Below are positions 25,052 to 33,073 of a DNA stretch of 47,786 nt, piece by piece (position 1 is the first letter of the stretch; every line of letters begins with the position of its first letter). The notes below the pieces were generated by a model that saw only the letters and a program-made list of their open reading frames with translations, was not told where the DNA came from and did no database searches. This DNA comes from Sedimentisphaerales bacterium (GTDB lineage: Bacteria > Planctomycetota > Phycisphaerae > Sedimentisphaerales > SM23-30), in NCBI GenBank assembly GCA_016930855.1, contig JAFGFX010000055.1, forward strand, positions 1-47,786, given 5' to 3'. Both the position numbers and the translations under genes were made by a program.

Positions 25052-26779
25052 ATGAACCAACCACCGCCCCAGCCTCTGTTTCGCGTCCCCGGCCAATCCG
25101 GCCAGACGGCCTTCTGGCCGGCGGTGCGCCGAATGGAGCAGGCCATCCACCGCAATCAGCGGCTTTTCGCCGGTACCGAGTGTCGGATTCTGGGTGGTTC
25201 GCTGCGTTTCTGGCGGTCGCGTCTGCGCCGCTGGTTACGGGTGGAGCTGGACCGCTACGCCCGGTCCTTGTCACTGCCGCCGCCGTCACCGCCACCGGAA
25301 GGGCCGCAGGAGTTACTGATCGCCACCGGCCATCAGCCGGGATTTCATCACGGGGGGATCTTCGTCAAATACCTGCTGCTCGATGTGCTTACCAGGGGCC
25401 GCCAGGCCCTCGCGGTCAACCTGGTGGCGGATACCGATCTGCCCCGGGATACGGCGCTGCGTTTTGCCTGGCAGACTTGCGACGGCTGGCAGGCGGTTCG
25501 TCTGGAGACGCCCGGCCTGCGGATGGATTGCCCGATGGAGCAGCAGCCTCCGATCGACGCGGAAGCCTGGCGGCGCTTCGCCGCGTCCCTACGCCGCCAG
25601 GAGGGGCCCGGTCAACTGACGGATGCCCTGCGGCATCTGGCGGACCTTTTGGACGGGATCATCCCGCAGGTGGATCGGCCGGCCGATCTGTTCGTCGTTC
25701 TGAACCACCGGCTGGCCGAGCCGCTGGGCGTGCGCTGGTGGGATCTGCCCGTCTCCCGCCTGGCCGAGTCCGAGGCGTTTGGGGCGTTTGCGCTCGATCT
25801 GCTGCTGCGCAGTAGCGCCGTCCACGACGGCTACAACCAGGTGCTCGCCGGGTATCGACGCCGCCATCGTATCCGCTCGGCCCGCCAGCCCCTGGCCGAT
25901 CTGGGAGAGGCACGCCAGGATATCATCTACCGCGAAATGCCCTTCTGGATCCTGCGAGACCGGCAGGGCCGCCGGCCCTTGTTCGTGCACGACGACAACG
26001 AGCAATTGATCCTGTTCGACGGCCGGCGGGAGCTTACCCGCCTGCCGCGCCGGGAACTGACCGAACCGGCCGGGCGGGAAGATGCGGCTGGGCCGGAAGG
26101 AGCGGTCGGTTTGGTCGAGCTGCTGCGCCGCCGTTTGGCGGATAGCGGGGTAGTCCTGCGGCCGCGGGCCGTGACGCTGACCGCCTTCGCCCGGCTGTTT
26201 CTGGCCGATTACTTCGTGCACGGCATCGGGGCGGCGCGATACGATCAGGTTACGGACGATGTTATCCGCCGCGTGTATCGTCTCGAGCCGCCGGCCTTCG
26301 CTGTAGCTACCGCGACGGTCCATCTGCCGTATGCGCCGCCGACGGACCCGGTTCAGTTCCGCCACGCGTGGGACCAGGCCCGCCGGCACCGCCGCGACCT
26401 GTACTACAATCCCCACCGTCATATAACTGAACCGGCCGGGGACCCGCCCGAGCCGCGCCGCAGCAACATCTGGCGGGAACTGCTGGACCGGCGGGCCGAA
26501 TGGATACGGCGCAGCGAATTGCTGCGCCGCCAGGGCGGCCGGCGGCAGTTACGCCGGGAGGCGTTCGAGGCCCTGCATGCCGTCCGGGACGAGATGGCGG
26601 CCGAGATCCCGCAGCTCATCCGCCGCAGCGAGCGAAATATCGAGATCGCCCGGGATCGCTGCCGGATGGCGGCGATTGCCGGCGACCGGGAATATTTCTT
26701 CGGCCTGATCCCGCCGGACGCCTGGCGGCGGATCCTCGAGCGGATCGCCCGCTCGGCGGAATCGGACAATCCTGCCTGA
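25052..26779 (+). CDS. Uncharacterised protein, distantly BshC-like
   Basis: 575 residues from the ATG at 25052. I cannot assign a family with confidence. The segment ATGHQPGFHHGGIFVKYLLL, then VNLVADTDLP, resembles the TGxQxGxxxGPxxxxxKA...D-H-D start of BshC (bacillithiol synthesis, cysteine addition), and the C-terminal arginine-rich helices (about 475-565) could be the BshC coiled coil. LTAFARLFLADYFVHGIGAARYD (split around residues 385-410) may match a later conserved region. Between them is an insert with an EPAGREDAAGPEGA linker near residue 350. There is no signal peptide or membrane segment. It starts 15 bases after the glycosyltransferase stop, so the two are probably cotranscribed. 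Bacillithiol genes bshA and bshB are not in the window. Confidence 0.6.
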   Translation: MNQPPPQPLFRVPGQSGQTAFWPAVRRMEQAIHRNQRLFAGTECRILGGSLRFWRSRLRRWLRVELDRYARSLSLPPPSPPPEGPQELLIATGHQPGFHHGGIFVKYLLLDVLTRGRQALAVNLVADTDLPRDTALRFAWQTCDGWQAVRLETPGLRMDCPMEQQPPIDAEAWRRFAASLRRQEGPGQLTDALRHLADLLDGIIPQVDRPADLFVVLNHRLAEPLGVRWWDLPVSRLAESEAFGAFALDLLLRSSAVHDGYNQVLAGYRRRHRIRSARQPLADLGEARQDIIYREMPFWILRDRQGRRPLFVHDDNEQLILFDGRRELTRLPRRELTEPAGREDAAGPEGAVGLVELLRRRLADSGVVLRPRAVTLTAFARLFLADYFVHGIGAARYDQVTDDVIRRVYRLEPPAFAVATATVHLPYAPPTDPVQFRHAWDQARRHRRDLYYNPHRHITEPAGDPPEPRRSNIWRELLDRRAEWIRRSELLRRQGGRRQLRREAFEALHAVRDEMAAEIPQLIRRSERNIEIARDRCRMAAIAGDREYFFGLIPPDAWRRILERIARSAESDNPA

Positions 26780-26917
26780 ACGTGCGTCCGGCCGGGCACC
26801 GGCGGCGCGTCAAAAAAATAGTTTCCCCCGCCGCCGTTTGGGTTTATGATAGACCACCTGCATCGAACAGGGCGAGACCAATAGGTGACAAACCCCCATG
26901 GTAGTCAGGAGGAAATC

Positions 26918-28252
26918 ATGAAACATTATCGCTATTGCCTGGTTGTGCTGCTGGGATTGCTGGTATCGGGTCTGGCGGTTGCCCAGGAGTATCCTCGACC
27001 CCTGGCGCAGCTGGAGCTGAACCAGGACGACGTGATGGTGTTCTTGGGCGACAGCATCACGCATCAGTGCCTGTACACCCAGTACCTGGAGGACTATTTT
27101 TACACCCGCTATCCGCAGCGCCGCATCCGGTTTCACAACGCCGGCGTCGGCGGCGACGTGGCGGCCGACGCCCTGGTCCGCTTCGCCGAGGACGTTGCCT
27201 CGTTCAAGCCCAAGTATGTCAGCGTCCTGCTCGGCATGAACGACGGCCGCTATCGCCATTTCGATCCGGAGGTGTTCCAGATGTACGAAAGGGACATGAC
27301 CAACCTGATCGAGCAGATCGCCGCCTGCGGGGCCAAGGCGATTCTCATCGGCCCGACCATGTTTGATATGCGGGCCCGGCGGATACGGGCCCGCGCCGCC
27401 GGCCAGGATGAGGAGTCCCTCAGGCAATTCCTGTACTACAACGACGTCCTGGCCTTCTACGGCGCCTACCTGCGGGAGCAGGCCTTCAGCCGGGGATTGG
27501 GCTTCGTGGACATGTACAGCCCCCTGAACAATATCACCCTGGCCCAGCGAAAAAGCGACCCGCAGTTCACCCTGATTGCAGACGCGGTCCATCCGGGCGG
27601 GCCCGGCCAGCTAGTCATGGCCTATGCCCTGCTGGACATGATGGACGTCTCGCGCCAGGTCAGTCGGATCGATATCTATCGGGACGAATGGGGCGAATGG
27701 CAGACCGAAAGCGACGGCGGCGCGCTGCTCGAGCCGCAGCGGGAAAGCGAAACCAGCGGCCGGTTTACCTTCATTCCGGAAGGATTACCCTGGGTGGTGC
27801 CGGATGAAGCCCAGGCGGGCTATGACCTCGTCCAGGCCGGCAACAATCTGAGCCGCGAGGTCCTGCGGATCAGCGGCATCCAGCCGGGCCGCTACGAGAT
27901 CGCCATCAATCAGCAGGTGATCGGCCGTTACACCGACAGGGAACTGGCCGCCGGCATCGAGCTGCAAGGCAACAAGCTTACCCCGCAATATCAGCAGGCC
28001 CTCAAGGTCGCCCTGTTGAACAAGGAGCGCAACGACAAGGCCGTCCGGCCCCTGCGCAACCTCTGGGGGCAGATGAAGGGCAAGATCCATAGCGGCCTGG
28101 CCAAGGATAAGCCCGAGGAATTCACCGCCTGGCAGACGGAGTTTCGCCAAAAGGTCGCCGACCTGCAGGCCCAGGCCGGTCAATACGAGGACCGGATCTA
28201 CCAGATCAACAAACCCCAGACGCTGGAATACGTCATTCACCGGGTGGATTGA
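26918..28252 (+). CDS. Secreted SGNH/GDSL hydrolase (esterase-like)
   Basis: 444 residues from the ATG at 26918, which has CAGGAGG 6 bases before it. Residues 1-22 are a signal peptide ending GLAVAQ. SGNH blocks: block I VMVFLGDSITHQ with nucleophile S46; block II glycine in NAGVGGDVAAD; block III LLGMNDGRY with N; and block V DAVHPGGPGQ with the catalytic D and H. Such enzymes often remove acetyl groups from polysaccharides. After residue about 270 comes an extension with a lysine-rich segment (QQALKVALLNKERNDKAVR) typical of a planctomycete/Bacteroidota subfamily. The gene is convergent with the DUF4432 gene. The natural substrate is unknown. Confidence 0.87.
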   Translation: MKHYRYCLVVLLGLLVSGLAVAQEYPRPLAQLELNQDDVMVFLGDSITHQCLYTQYLEDYFYTRYPQRRIRFHNAGVGGDVAADALVRFAEDVASFKPKYVSVLLGMNDGRYRHFDPEVFQMYERDMTNLIEQIAACGAKAILIGPTMFDMRARRIRARAAGQDEESLRQFLYYNDVLAFYGAYLREQAFSRGLGFVDMYSPLNNITLAQRKSDPQFTLIADAVHPGGPGQLVMAYALLDMMDVSRQVSRIDIYRDEWGEWQTESDGGALLEPQRESETSGRFTFIPEGLPWVVPDEAQAGYDLVQAGNNLSREVLRISGIQPGRYEIAINQQVIGRYTDRELAAGIELQGNKLTPQYQQALKVALLNKERNDKAVRPLRNLWGQMKGKIHSGLAKDKPEEFTAWQTEFRQKVADLQAQAGQYEDRIYQINKPQTLEYVIHRVD

Positions 28253-28314
28253 GGCCGAATCCCGCCACCCTTACTACGCAGGTTTTTCGGGCGGTGCGAA
28301 ACGCGAGGCGCGGT

Positions 28315-29550
28315 TCAGCTTAGCGGTTCCTTCACGACGGTCGTCTCTCGGCCGTGGCGGATGGCCTCGATGTTGGCCCGGGCGGCCTGGACGGCCTCGG
28401 CCCCCGGCAAGATGGCAAAGTCCAGCTGGAACGACCGGCTCTGGCGGGCTTGCAGGATGGGCACGCGGCCGCTGGCCCGTTCCTGCCGCCGATTGCGGGG
28501 AAATCCCGTCGCCGGCTCCAGGCCGGTCACGTAGCCGTCCGGGCGGGCCGCCGGATTCTTCCACAGGGTGAAATAGGGCAACTGCTCGACGTTGTAGCCC
28601 AGCGACGCGCCCCGGTCGCCGGCGGCGTTTTGCAGCAGCACCATCGTGCGGTTTTCCCTGTCGGGCCACATCTCCAGGCAATAGACCTGCTCGGCCCATC
28701 CCGGCGTCGGGCCGCGATAGATGTCGTAGCGGGCCAGGTCCGCCGCGGCGTGTTCGCTGATGGGGGTGATCCTCTTGACCGGTCCGAGAAAGCGGGCCGA
28801 TTCCTCCAGCAGCGGCGGCCCGAAATTGTTGTGATAGAGCAGGGCGAATTCCTGGCTGCTGCCGCCGCGGTTCGTGACGGTGTCGCGAACGCTGAAGGTC
28901 GATGAGCCGGCCTCGGTGACCAGCTCCGTCTCGATCTCCAGCTTCGGCCCGTGCAGGAAGGCCTCCTCCACCCGGCCGCGGACCGCCAGGCGGTAGGGCG
29001 GGGCGGTTTGGGCCTGGATCTCCACGATTGACGCCGGCTGATTGCCGATCCGCCCGTGCAGGGTCAGGTTCATCGTGTGTTTGGCGCCTTGATCGTCCAC
29101 GAACTCGTCCGGGCCCGGCGCCCCGAAACTCTCCAGGCCGCAGCGGACCATCCATTCGCTGAATCCATAGAGCCATCCCAGGCCGTCGCGGCCGGCCAGG
29201 TTCACGAATTTCGGGTGGACCAGGCCGGTCAGGGGCGCGTCCCATCCCAGGCGGATGTCGGCCGTCTTGACGTCCTGGATGCTCATGCCCCGGGTGGGGA
29301 CGATCCGAAAGCGCATCGTGCCGTTGTCCAGCTCGATCAGATCGATCCCCTCCTGGCAGCCGCCGTGCAGGACGGATTTGCGGATCGACCAGGCGTGGGG
29401 GCAGTCCGGCGCGATCTGGTCCCGCGTCCAAAGCAGCTCGGGCGCCCACAGGTTGTACCGGACGTCGGTGAGCACCTGGCGCGAGGCCGGAACCGCCGCC
29501 AGGGCACAGACAAGCAGGGCCGCCATCAGGAAAAAACACAAGCTAAGCAT
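28315..29550 (-). CDS. Secreted DUF4432 (aldose-1-epimerase-like) protein
   Basis: 411 residues. The first 20 or so residues (MLSLCFFLMAALLVCALAAV) are a signal peptide, unusual because many DUF4432 proteins lack one. The family has the galactose-mutarotase beta-sandwich. Recognisable stretches are RIVPTRGMSIQDVK, GWDAPLTGLVHPKFVNL, GLGWLYGFSEWMVRCGLESF, MNLTLHGRIGNQPAS and LLYHNNFGPPLL. Known relatives bind or isomerise sugars, but the reaction of this group is not settled. The start is set by the signal peptide. It is divergent from the glycosidase at 29736, and both may act on the same sugar outside the cytoplasm. Confidence 0.82.
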   Translation of the reverse strand: MLSLCFFLMAALLVCALAAVPASRQVLTDVRYNLWAPELLWTRDQIAPDCPHAWSIRKSVLHGGCQEGIDLIELDNGTMRFRIVPTRGMSIQDVKTADIRLGWDAPLTGLVHPKFVNLAGRDGLGWLYGFSEWMVRCGLESFGAPGPDEFVDDQGAKHTMNLTLHGRIGNQPASIVEIQAQTAPPYRLAVRGRVEEAFLHGPKLEIETELVTEAGSSTFSVRDTVTNRGGSSQEFALLYHNNFGPPLLEESARFLGPVKRITPISEHAAADLARYDIYRGPTPGWAEQVYCLEMWPDRENRTMVLLQNAAGDRGASLGYNVEQLPYFTLWKNPAARPDGYVTGLEPATGFPRNRRQERASGRVPILQARQSRSFQLDFAILPGAEAVQAARANIEAIRHGRETTVVKEPLS

Positions 29551-29679
29551 GGCAGGTCTCCGTCCGGATCGATCGGGTTGACGATCCGGCTGAACGTGTT
29601 TGGCCCACGGGTGACCCCCGCGGGATTCGTCTGTTTACTGATCGCCCTGATTGTAAGGGAAATCATCGTCCCGGCAAGT

Positions 29680-29685
29680 TATAAT
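29680..29685 (+). promoter_or_regulatory. Perfect TATAAT -10 box upstream of the glycosidase gene
   Basis: TATAAT is 51 bases before the ATG at 29736. No good -35 box lies at 16-18 bases; a TTGTAA at 29651-29656 is 23 bases away. The promoter may need an activator or may be a chance match. Confidence 0.35.
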
Positions 29686-29735
29686 GGACGCCCCTGCGGC
29701 AGGAATGCCGGCCAGCGAAGGAAAGGAGTTTTCTG

Positions 29736-31160
29736 ATGAAGACAATGCGGCATGTCTGGTGCGTTTGGATTGTGTGTCTATGGATATCGAGTTTTGCCGG
29801 GCTGGCGGCTCTGCCAGTCGCTCAGGCGGCCGAACCCATCCGGCTGCATCCGGACAATCCCCATTATTTCCTCTGGCGGGGCAAACCGGCGGTCCTGATT
29901 ACCTCCGGCGAGCATTACGGCGCGGTGCTCAATCGCGATTTCGATTACCGCCGCTATCTGGAGACCCTGGAATCGTTCGGCTTTCGCCTGACGCGGACCT
30001 TCAGCGGTGCCTACTGCGAACCGCATGGCGCGTTCTCCATCGAGAACAACACGCTGGCCCCGGCCCCGGGCCGTCTAATATGCCCCTGGGCCCGCAGCGA
30101 CCAGCCGGGCTACGCCAACGGCGGCAACAAGTTTGATCTGACCAAATGGGACCCGGAGTATTTCCAGCGACTGGGCGACTTTATCGGCGAGGCCGGCCGG
30201 CGGGGCGTGGTGGTGGAGCTGGTGTTGTTCTGCCCGTTTTACGAGGACGCCATGTGGGATCTGAGCCCCATGAACGCCCGCAACAACGTGAACGGCTTCA
30301 GCCAGGTCAAACGCGAGGAGGTCTATACCCTCCAGGACGCCAGACTCCAGCAGGTCCAGGACGAGCTTGTCCGCAAGATCGTCGAGGAACTCAAGTCGTA
30401 CGACAACCTGTACTACGAGATCTGCAACGAGCCCTACTTCGCCGGCGTGAGCCTCGACTGGCAGCGGCACATCGCCGCCCTGATCGCCGCCACGGAAAAA
30501 CGGCTGGGCGTCAAACACCTGATCGCCCAAAATATCGCCAACCAGGGCCAAAAAATTATCGATCCCCTGGCCGAGGTCTCGATCTTCAATTTCCACTACG
30601 CCAAGCCCCCGACGACCGTGGCGGACAACTACCATTGGAACCGGGCCATCGGCGACGATGAAACCGGCTTTGCCGGCAGCGGGGCCGATGCCTACCGCCG
30701 CGAGGGGTGGGATTTTCTCCTGGCCGGCGGGGCGGTCTACAGCAATCTGGACTATACCTTCACCGTCGGCCACGAGGACGGTTCCGCCCGGCCGAAGGCC
30801 CCCGGCAATACCGATCCGGCCCTGCACCGGCAGTTGCGAATCCTCAACGAGTTCATCGGCGGCCTGGATTTCATCCATATGCGGCCGGACGATTCGGTGA
30901 TTCGAGCCGGCGTACCGGAAAAGGCTACCGCCCGCGCGCTGGTCCTGCCGGGCCGGGCCTATGCCCTGTATCTCAACGGTGGCAGCCAAGCCGAGTTACG
31001 GCTGGAGCTGCCGAAGGGCGATTATCGGGCCGAATGGGTCAACACCCGGACGGGCCGGATTGATAAAAGCCAGGACCTTAACCATGCCGGCGGCCTGGCG
31101 CTGCTGGCTTCGCCCGCCTATCAGCAGGACATTGCCCTGCGGATAGTCGCCCGGGATTAA
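29736..31160 (+). CDS. Secreted glycoside hydrolase-like protein, clan GH-A (cellulase/GH5-type fold)
   Basis: 474 residues with a signal peptide (about 1-32, ending AQAAEP). The TIM barrel begins with a short N-terminal beta-segment, HPDNPHYFLWRGKPAVLITS, as in DUF4038-type glycosidases. NLYYEICNEPYFAG has the acid/base E232 in the NEP motif that marks clan GH-A. The nucleophile may be E309 in IGDDETGFAG. A small C-terminal beta domain (about 390-474, YALYLNGGSQAELRLELPKG) is also common in that group. AAAGGAG stands 7 bases before the ATG. The substrate polysaccharide cannot be told from sequence; it could also be inactive and only sugar-binding. Confidence 0.78.
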   Translation: MKTMRHVWCVWIVCLWISSFAGLAALPVAQAAEPIRLHPDNPHYFLWRGKPAVLITSGEHYGAVLNRDFDYRRYLETLESFGFRLTRTFSGAYCEPHGAFSIENNTLAPAPGRLICPWARSDQPGYANGGNKFDLTKWDPEYFQRLGDFIGEAGRRGVVVELVLFCPFYEDAMWDLSPMNARNNVNGFSQVKREEVYTLQDARLQQVQDELVRKIVEELKSYDNLYYEICNEPYFAGVSLDWQRHIAALIAATEKRLGVKHLIAQNIANQGQKIIDPLAEVSIFNFHYAKPPTTVADNYHWNRAIGDDETGFAGSGADAYRREGWDFLLAGGAVYSNLDYTFTVGHEDGSARPKAPGNTDPALHRQLRILNEFIGGLDFIHMRPDDSVIRAGVPEKATARALVLPGRAYALYLNGGSQAELRLELPKGDYRAEWVNTRTGRIDKSQDLNHAGGLALLASPAYQQDIALRIVARD

Positions 31161-31354
31161 CCGGCCTTAATGGCCCTATCATGCCCTCGGCGTCCGGGCG
31201 TTGCTACCGGCGTAGGGGCAAAATGGGGCGGATTCAAGCCTTTTATTCCCCCAGGCAACACCTAAGGCAGAAAGGGAATCTATCTGCTTGAACCGTAGGG
31301 CAAATTAAGCTATTGTAGAGGGTTAAGGTAAAACTGATTTGAGGGATCATGCCA

Positions 31355-31381
31355 GGCTGACATAAACGTGTCGGCCTTTTT
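31355..31381 (+). terminator. Rho-independent terminator-like hairpin upstream of the alkaline phosphatase gene
   Basis: GGCTGACA (31355-31362), loop TAAACG, TGTCGGCC (31369-31376), then five T residues. The stem is 8 bp with one U-G pair. It is 195 bases after the glycosidase stop and 49 bases before the alkaline phosphatase ATG. It may end the glycosidase transcript, end a short RNA encoded in the gap, or act as an attenuator in the phosphatase leader. Confidence 0.6.
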
Positions 31382-31429
31382 GGGTATATCTTGTACAGTG
31401 TTGACAGAATCAGATACGGGAGAAGGGAA

Positions 31430-32620
31430 ATGAACCGATCCAAGACACCTTTTGGCTTCCATCCCTGCAAGCGGCTGCTGGGACTCATCCTGGTTATCGG
31501 CTTCGTGAGCTGTCCATTTGCGGCGGCCGAGGTCAAGAATGTGATCCTGATGATCGGGGACGGGATGGGATTCCAGCAGATCAAGGCCGCCTCGCTCTAT
31601 GCCTACGGCAAGGAGGGCAAACTGTCATTCGAGCCCTATTATCGGGCGGAGATGACCACCCATTCGGCGAATTCCTACCGGTCCTCCAGCCACGCCACGG
31701 ACTCGGCGGCCTCGGCGACGGCCATGGCCACCGGCCAGAAGGTCGATAACGGGGTCGTCAGCCAGCGGGACGACAAGCCGCTCAAAACCATCCTGGAGAT
31801 ATTCCAGGAGCACAACCGGGCCGTCGGCCTGGTCACCACCGTGCCCATCAGCCACGCCACGCCGGCATGCTTTGGGGCCCACGAATCCAGCCGCAACCAT
31901 TATACCCAGATCGCCCATGACTATCTGACCGAGACCCGCCCGAACGTCCTGTTCGGGGCCTATTACGCCGACGGCCGGGGTCTAACGGCCGAAAAGGCCT
32001 GCCAGGCGGAGTACGTCGTTCTCCGGAGCCGCCGGGAACTCCAGCACCTGCTCGAGACGGCCAAGGAGCCGCCGGTCCAGGACCGGTCCATCGCGGGACT
32101 GTTCGCGCCGGAGGGGATGCCCTGGGAATACGATTACCATAATCCGCATACGAAACTTTTTGAGCCGGACGACTCTTCCAAGGAGGATGCCGTCAGCTAC
32201 GATACCGCCCCCCACCTGTCGGAGATGACCGCGGCGGCCCTGGAACTGCTCCAGACGGATCCCGATGGATTCTTCCTGATGGTTGAGGGCGGCAAGATCG
32301 ACTGGGCCGGTCATAACAACCTGATCGAACACAATATCTTCGAAACCCTGGAATTCGCCCGGGCCTTCCAGACCGCCCATAATTGGGCCAGGGACCGAAA
32401 GGACACTCTCATTGTGGTGACTGCCGATCATGAGTGCGGCGGATTGTGGGTGGTCAAATCCCGCGGCAAGGGATTCTTCCCCCAGGTCTTCTGGAGCACG
32501 AGCGGGCATACGGGGGCCAACGTGCCGCTCTACGCCGTCGGCGAAGAGGCCAAGCAGTTCCGCGGCGTGATCGACAACACCCAGATTTTCGAGATCATTG
32601 TCAAACTGATCCAGCCCTGA
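31430..32620 (+). CDS. Secreted alkaline phosphatase
   Basis: 396 residues from the ATG at 31430 (AGAAGGG just upstream); an earlier in-frame start at 31391 lacks a binding site and would bury the signal peptide. Signal peptide about 1-34 (RLLGLILVIGFVSCPFAAAE). Metal and active-site motifs of the PhoA superfamily: NVILMIGDGMG (D44), SSSHATDSAASATAMATG with nucleophile S92, FFLMVEGGKIDWAGHNN and VVTADHECGG, plus the final zinc histidine in STSGHTGANVPLY. It hydrolyses phosphate monoesters outside the cytoplasm. No Pho-box was sought in detail. A terminator-like hairpin precedes it. It may work with the neighbouring secreted hydrolases on phosphorylated glycans; that is inference. Confidence 0.9.
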   Translation: MNRSKTPFGFHPCKRLLGLILVIGFVSCPFAAAEVKNVILMIGDGMGFQQIKAASLYAYGKEGKLSFEPYYRAEMTTHSANSYRSSSHATDSAASATAMATGQKVDNGVVSQRDDKPLKTILEIFQEHNRAVGLVTTVPISHATPACFGAHESSRNHYTQIAHDYLTETRPNVLFGAYYADGRGLTAEKACQAEYVVLRSRRELQHLLETAKEPPVQDRSIAGLFAPEGMPWEYDYHNPHTKLFEPDDSSKEDAVSYDTAPHLSEMTAAALELLQTDPDGFFLMVEGGKIDWAGHNNLIEHNIFETLEFARAFQTAHNWARDRKDTLIVVTADHECGGLWVVKSRGKGFFPQVFWSTSGHTGANVPLYAVGEEAKQFRGVIDNTQIFEIIVKLIQP

Positions 32621-33073
32621 CGGCCGGTCACGACTGCCGGGCGGTGGGCGGCGGCCGGCGGCCGGCAAATAGCGGCTGGTACCCGGCGGCCGTCCGATCA
32701 GGCCAGATCGACAATGATTGACGAGGGTGGGGTCGAAGGGATTTTTTCGCCAACAAGTGCTTGACCGGAAACGGTTTGTCGATATTATTGACTGTGTCAG
32801 CCGGAATTCTCCTGGGCTTACGGCACGGGAAAAACATGATTGTGCGACAATTGGATCACGACGCAGGCTTTACCACAACCGGCACGACGGCGTAATCGGA
32901 TTACGCCGCCGGCGGCGCCCCCGTCTTTTCCAGGCGACAAAGGTGGGGAAAAAACGGTTGTAAAGCAGGTGTCGTCTTTTTTATTTTAGGGGCGGGGGAA
33001 ACGGCAGGGGGCCGGCGGGCGAATTGACTGTAAGTTGTTGTAAATAAAGGTTATACATTGAACGGCCACAGAC
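32621..33073 (+). other. Leader region of the thrS-infC-rpmI-rplT-pheS block
   Basis: A 453-base gap without a convincing gene. It contains a good promoter (32761-32788, listed separately) and a 21-base palindrome at 32888-32908 (arms CGGCGTAATC and GATTACGCCG around one G), followed directly by a second GC-rich palindrome (GCCGCCGGCGGC). Further down are T-rich runs at 32970-32982. If transcription starts near 32795, the thrS mRNA leader is about 280 bases, long enough for a regulatory structure. I could not match it to a known leader family. Confidence 0.4.
32761..32788 (+). promoter_or_regulatory. Candidate sigma-70-type promoter for the thrS block
   Basis: TTGACC (32761-32766) and TATTAT (32783-32788) with a 16-base spacer; each box differs from consensus at one position. 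It is the best-looking promoter upstream of thrS and would serve thrS, infC, rpmI, rplT and possibly pheS. Confidence 0.5.

Noticed and set aside
31161-31354. Possible tRNA gene in the gap after the glycosidase (a GGATTCAAGCC piece resembles a T-arm)
   Set aside because: No acceptor stem, D-arm or anticodon arm can be folded around it.
32724-32756. AGGGTGGGGTCG upstream of thrS looks a little like the T-box antiterminator sequence
   Set aside because: It lies upstream of the likely promoter, lacks the full AGGGTGGNACCGCG core and has no specifier stem; T-boxes are also not expected in this phylum.
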